Assembly: GCF_040869045.1 (NCBI RefSeq)
Contig: NC_090319.1
Location: 264,570,897 to 264,634,896 of the forward strand
DNA: 64,000 nt
From: Eurosta solidaginis
Taxonomy: Eukaryota; Arthropoda; Insecta; Diptera; Tephritidae
Direction of reading: 5' to 3'
Under the pieces are notes generated by a model that saw only the letters and a list, made by a program, of their open reading frames with translations, was not told where the DNA came from and ran no database searches. The stretch's first letter is position 1. Every line of letters begins with the position of its first letter. The translations under genes and the position numbers were made by a program. Of the stretch, positions 60,401-64,000 are shown one piece after another.

Positions 60401-61470
60401 ATACCCATATCGTACAAACATTCTAGAGTCACCCTTGGTCCACCTTTATGGCGATATCTCGAAAAGGCGTCCACCTATAGAACTAAGGATTACTCCCTTT
60501 TAAAATACTCCTTACCACCTTTCATTTGATACCCATATCGTACAAACACATTCTAGAGTCACCCCTGGCCCACCCTAATGGCGATATCTCGAAAAGGCGT
60601 CCACCTATAGACCTAATGCCCACTCCCTCTTAAAATGCTCAGTAACACCTTTCGTTTGATACCCATATCGTACAAACATTCTAGAGTCACCCCTGGCCCA
60701 CCCTAATGGCGATATCTCGAAAGGGCGTCCACCTATAGACCTAATGCCCACTCCCTCTTAAAATGCTCAGTAACACCTTTCGTTTGATGCACATATCGTA
60801 CAAACACATTCTAGATTCACCCCTGGCCCACCCTAATGACGATATCTCGAAAAGGCGTCCACCTATAGACCTCATGCCCACTCCCTCTTAAAATGCTCAG
60901 TAACACCTTTCGTTTGATACCCATACCGTACAAACATTCTAGAGTCACCCCTGGCCCACCCTAATGGCGATATCTCGAAAAGGCGTCCACCTATAGACAT
61001 AATGCCCACTCCCTCTTAAAATGCTCAGTAACACCTTTCATTTGATTCCCATATCGTACAAACACATTCTAGAGACACCCCTGGTCCACCTTTATGGCGA
61101 TATCTCGAAACGGCGTCCACCTATGGAACTAAGGATCACTCCTTTTCAAAATACTCATTAACAGCTTTGATTTGATACCCATATCGTACAAACACATTAT
61201 AGAATCACCCCTGGTCCACCTTAATGGGGACATCTCGAAAAGGCGTCCACCGATAGACCTAAGGCCCACTCCCTCTTAAAATGCTCAGTAACACCTTTCA
61301 TTTGATACCCATATCGTACAAACAAATTCTAGAGTCAGCCCTGGTCTACCTTTATGGCGATATCCCTAAATGGCGTTCATCCATAGAACTATGGCCTACT
61401 CTCTCTTAAAATACTCTTTAATACCTTTCATTTGATACACATGTTATACAACCACATTCCAGGGTTACCC
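57480..61470 (+). repeat. about 31-copy minisatellite, 128-130-bp monomer
   Basis: The anchor GGCGATATCTCGAAAAGGCG recurs at 57625, 57753, 57881, 58009, 58138, 58266, 58395, 58523, 58652, 58780, 58910, 59038, 59168 and 59296, then again at the same spacings from 59424. Monomers are 128 bp (ACAAACATTCTAG form) or 129-130 bp (ACAAACACATTCTAG form). The end monomers (57480-57620 and 61097-61470) are the most diverged, as expected if the interior is homogenised by unequal exchange. No ORF spans it. Confidence 0.97.
57670..61010 (+). repeat. higher-order tandem duplication, 1,671 bp x 2 (13 monomers each)
   Basis: Private variants recur exactly 1,671 bp apart: CCCATTTCGTACAAA (57711 block and 59382), AGTAACAACTTTCG (57941 and 59612), GTTTGATGCACATATCG (59111 and 60782). 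I saw no differences in the parts compared. Unit A is about 57670-59340, unit B about 59341-61010. Confidence 0.93.
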
Positions 61471-63930
61471 CAGATTGATTTTCCTTATTTTGTCTCCATA
61501 GCTCTCAACTGAGTATGTTATGTTCGGTTACACCCGAACTTAGCCTTCCTTACTTGTTATTGTTGCTTTCCCTGCAATTCGGTAAGCTAGCTAGTGTTTT
61601 AATTGTAGTAGTTACCAACGAAATACAGCTTTTATTACTTTTTCGTTAAGTTGAGAAAACTAAAACCGTGAGTTCGATTAAATTTTAACAAATTGTATTG
61701 TGAAAAAATTTCGAAAACTTTTTCGAAAAATCTTGAAATTTCGAATATTTAAGAAATACGTACATACATATGTAAAATTTGAAAAGATGTTTTCGAAAAA
61801 ATTCGAACAGTCGAAAAGCTTTTAAGAATCTTGATGAAACATTTTCGAAAAATTTTAAAAACTCGAAAATTAAAAGAAATGTATAAAAATTAAAAAAAAA
61901 ACCAAATTTAAAAATTGAATACTCGAAAATACTTTAGTTCGAATGCTCGAAACCACGAAATATTCGAACACTCGAAATTTTTTCAAATTCTTATTAAAAA
62001 ATTTCGAAAAGTCTTGAAAGTTTGAAAAGTTTTAAAAAAAATTATAAAAATTTTTGAAAATTTCGAGTTCTTGAACAGTTTTTTAAAATCTTAATGAAAA
62101 ATGCAAAATTTAAAAGAGTGTTTATCCCCGTTCCGTCGGATCTTTCGTGGGCGGAAAAATTCGAACAGTTTGAAAAACTCAAAATTTCAAAACCTAAAAG
62201 TCTTTCATAGATTTTAGCTCCCGAATTTCGATATAGTTTCGTTATTTAATAATTTTTGCTACAATTTCTGTGCTCAAAAGTGAACATATTCTGAGTACAC
62301 ACCATTAAAACGAAAATAAAAATGCTATTAAGTACAGCCTAAAATTATACGAAACAACAGTTACGACTGCGCAATTGCATGCAGTATGTATGTATGTATA
62401 CAAAATATGTTTTCAAAAGGATAACAAAAGAATCAGGATGCTCATTTCGTTGTCCTATTGCGTCTATTATGAGCGCATTAAAATCATTAATATTGTATGT
62501 GTGTGTATATATGTATCTCTGTACATTACATAAGCATTTTAAATGCCAAAACAGCGGGAAATGAAAATAAAAATAAATTCGTTATTCAGTAACCTAAACC
62601 GCGCTTAAAGGCATGCTAAGGGATGACGACGGTAGAATGGAAGAGATTGCAGCAGCGAAAACTTATAATATGATTTTGGGTTTCGTCTATGTTTGTTGCT
62701 TTATTATTATCATGTCAATCGTAAGGATCGGTTATATGGGCGTAGTGTTGCAAGGGATGGTAGGGGAAGATTTAAGGGGTTTTCACCCACTGAAAATCAA
62801 TTTGTTCACAGCATTCTTATATTGCTTATGGTCGATATCAAATTTTACCTAGACTGGGATGGATACCCAATTGCAGTTTTACATCGTTCGTTCATGTCGT
62901 AAATAGAGTGGACCTTCACTTAGTCGGCACCAAAGTAAAGCTTCTCGCTAACTATGGGAATTAAATTTGTCATAGCCAAAGTTAGTACTTATTGTAAGCT
63001 TTCACAAAAACCAGCAAGAATAAGCCGCAATTTTTTATATTTTTTTTAGTTTTTTAATTTTGCTAATTTGTTTCTAAAGTGTTTCCTTCTACGCCTATGA
63101 TCGGAGCTGATACAAGGGAGGTAACGAAAAATTAAAAGATTACCTACCCCACACCTTTTTCGTTAAGTCTAAAGTGAGGAAAACAATTTATTCCTAGACT
63201 TTCGAGCTAACAAAAAAATGGAACTAGAACAAAACAATATATTACACATACAAATACAATTCTTAGTGAACATGCACAATGCTGTGCAATACAATAGAAA
63301 CACGAGATCTTGAAGAGTTTAGTTGAATAGCTTGACATTTATTAGTAGCTTTTCGACTAAGTCATAAGAGATGAGTTCTTAAGATAATGAAAATAATTTT
63401 TGTTTTTAATTTTTTTTTAATATTTTTTCTATTTTTTTCTTCAAAGTTTTTTTTTTTTTTTTTGAATTTTCTGTTAAATATTTTTTCAAATTTTAATTTT
63501 TTTAATGTATAGTAATTTAAATTCACATTAGTATTACGTTGCGCAACACTGTACGTATTTACATTCAGTATTTACAAAAATAATATTTGTGTGATATATT
63601 TGGACCGGTGAAAAGTATTTGTGTCTCGCTACAACTGCAAATAGTGAGCAAGCAGCGCATGTGCAAGCGCTCAACAAACACAGCAAGGAGACATAAAATA
63701 TGCGTTAATAATGCCTTTTCTAATGCCTCCATCCATTTGTATTGAAGTCGCTGAACCATTCAACCAAGTCGGTATGGGACTGCATTTTTTTTTTTTTTTA
63801 ATAAACTACAGTATTTTATCAGGCGTAAGAAATCCCATTTCCAATAGAAACAATAAGAAAAAGGCTGAGGTGAACCTTTTCTTCGTGTTTATCTGCTGTT
63901 ACCTCTATACTTTTTAACCCTTACTGATAA

Positions 63931-64000
63931 GTTTTTTATACTCAGCGTGCTTTGCACACAGAGTATATTAACTTTGATTGGATAACGGTTGGTTGTACAG
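63931..64000 (+). mobile_element. DINE-1/Helentron-like element, copy 4 (5' end, cut by the window edge)
   Basis: TTTTTTATACTCAGCGTGCT then GAGTATATTAACTTTGATTG and GATAACGGTTGGTTGTACA match the 5' end of copy 1 (reverse complement of 2635-2704) almost base for base. Confidence 0.85.

Larger units (their letters stand above)
56690..61557 (+). mobile_element. DINE-1/Helentron-like element, copy 3 with expanded internal satellite
   Basis: Starts TTTTATACTCAGTTGAGCAG and ends GCTCTCAACTGAGTATG, then hairpin GTTCGG...CCGAAC, then CTTCCTTACTTGTT. The inverted repeat ATACTCAGTTGAG/CTCAACTGAGTAT is perfect. A body segment of about 200 bp present in copies 1 and 2 (including the CCGT tract) is deleted after CTCACAG near 56719. 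About 4 kb of its 4.9 kb is tandem minisatellite. No coding sequence was found. Confidence 0.87.
26597..64000 (-). other. hth: hth intron upstream of the 26546-26596 exon (partial)
   Basis: It ends at the TTTTATTTTAG acceptor (rc starting at 26597) and continues past the right edge, unless a short exon was missed. Stretches without a recognised element are 28908-30460, 33967-36105 (except the Meis-type sites), 36871-38524, 41733-42620, 42726-43829, 44241-44684, 44961-45954, 46656-49988 (poly(T)/TTCGAA-rich at 47030-47340), 53756-54559, 54641-54734, 55853-56689 and 61558-63930 (CGAAAA-rich at 61660-62130). All are AT-rich, with only short ORFs of no recognisable product. That this whole stretch is one intron is inference from not finding the preceding exon. 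Confidence 0.65.

Noticed and set aside
57480..61470. Regular repeats that could suggest a CRISPR array
   Set aside because: Monomers are contiguous at 128-130 bp with no unique spacers, and lie inside a eukaryotic transposon.
62613..62902. Two overlapping ORFs (79 and 69 aa), one with a hydrophobic stretch
   Set aside because: No recognised family, overlapping frames, no splice context; cannot be supported as a gene.
26597..64000. Preceding hth exon (HPLFPLL...FNEDIA)
   Set aside because: Looked on the minus strand for the conserved FEKCE and FNEDIA codons; not found, though a short exon could be missed by eye.

Overview
The window is nuclear DNA of a higher fly, most likely a tephritid fruit fly (Tephritidae). 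It is AT-rich, almost entirely non-coding and dense in transposable-element relics. Several dispersed repeats look like ones I recall from tephritid genomes; that is memory, not a search.

Host gene. Two consecutive 51-nt micro-exons lie on the minus strand at 26546-26596 and 16432-16482. Each has a good 3' splice site (TTTTATTTTAG, TTTTTTTAATTGCAG) and a GTAAGT donor. They translate, both in phase 0, to IRSQKPYYTADPEVDSL and MVQAIQVLRFHLLELEK, which belong to the Exd/Pbx-interacting HM domain of Homothorax (Meis family). The window is therefore an internal, intron-dominated slice of homothorax (hth), transcribed right to left. It covers a 10,063-bp intron between the two exons plus parts of the introns on either side. 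I did not find the neighbouring exons (the one ending before IRSQK, or the one starting VHELCDN).

Layout. 1-16.4 kb (downstream intron): an inverted DINE-1/Helentron-like copy (712-2704), a degenerate CCGAAAT-rich array (6.8-7.85 kb), a dispersed repeat, a Jockey-like RT relic, a hAT element with an 8-bp TSD (10403-11228) and LOA-type LINE relics. 16.5-26.5 kb (intron between the exons): a LOA relic beside the exon, an (AT)n tract, a 1.3-kb A-rich degenerate tandem array, and a second LOA relic beside the other exon. 26.6-64 kb (upstream intron): a second DINE-like copy (26765-28325), a hAT MITE (28417-28899), a young 5'-truncated LOA LINE with a 1,125-codon open frame (30474-33953, 13-bp TSD), an RNase H relic at 36.1-36.9 kb, a three-layer nested LOA relic (38525-41732), two copies of an uncharacterised CACTGAAAG-ended transposon each carrying a tRNA-derived SINE, a decayed hAT (51967-53747), a Harbinger derivative (54735-55852), and a third DINE-like copy (56690-61557) whose internal minisatellite has grown to about 31 monomers with a 1,671-bp higher-order duplication. 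A fourth copy starts at the right edge.

The only host protein output visible is the two hth exons. The one long ORF is retrotransposon-derived and antisense to hth. The most notable structures are the satellite-like expansion inside the DINE-like element, the CACTGAAAG/SINE composite family, the datable nested insertions, and a perfect palindromic Meis/Hth-type site (TGACAGCTGTCA) inside hth itself.
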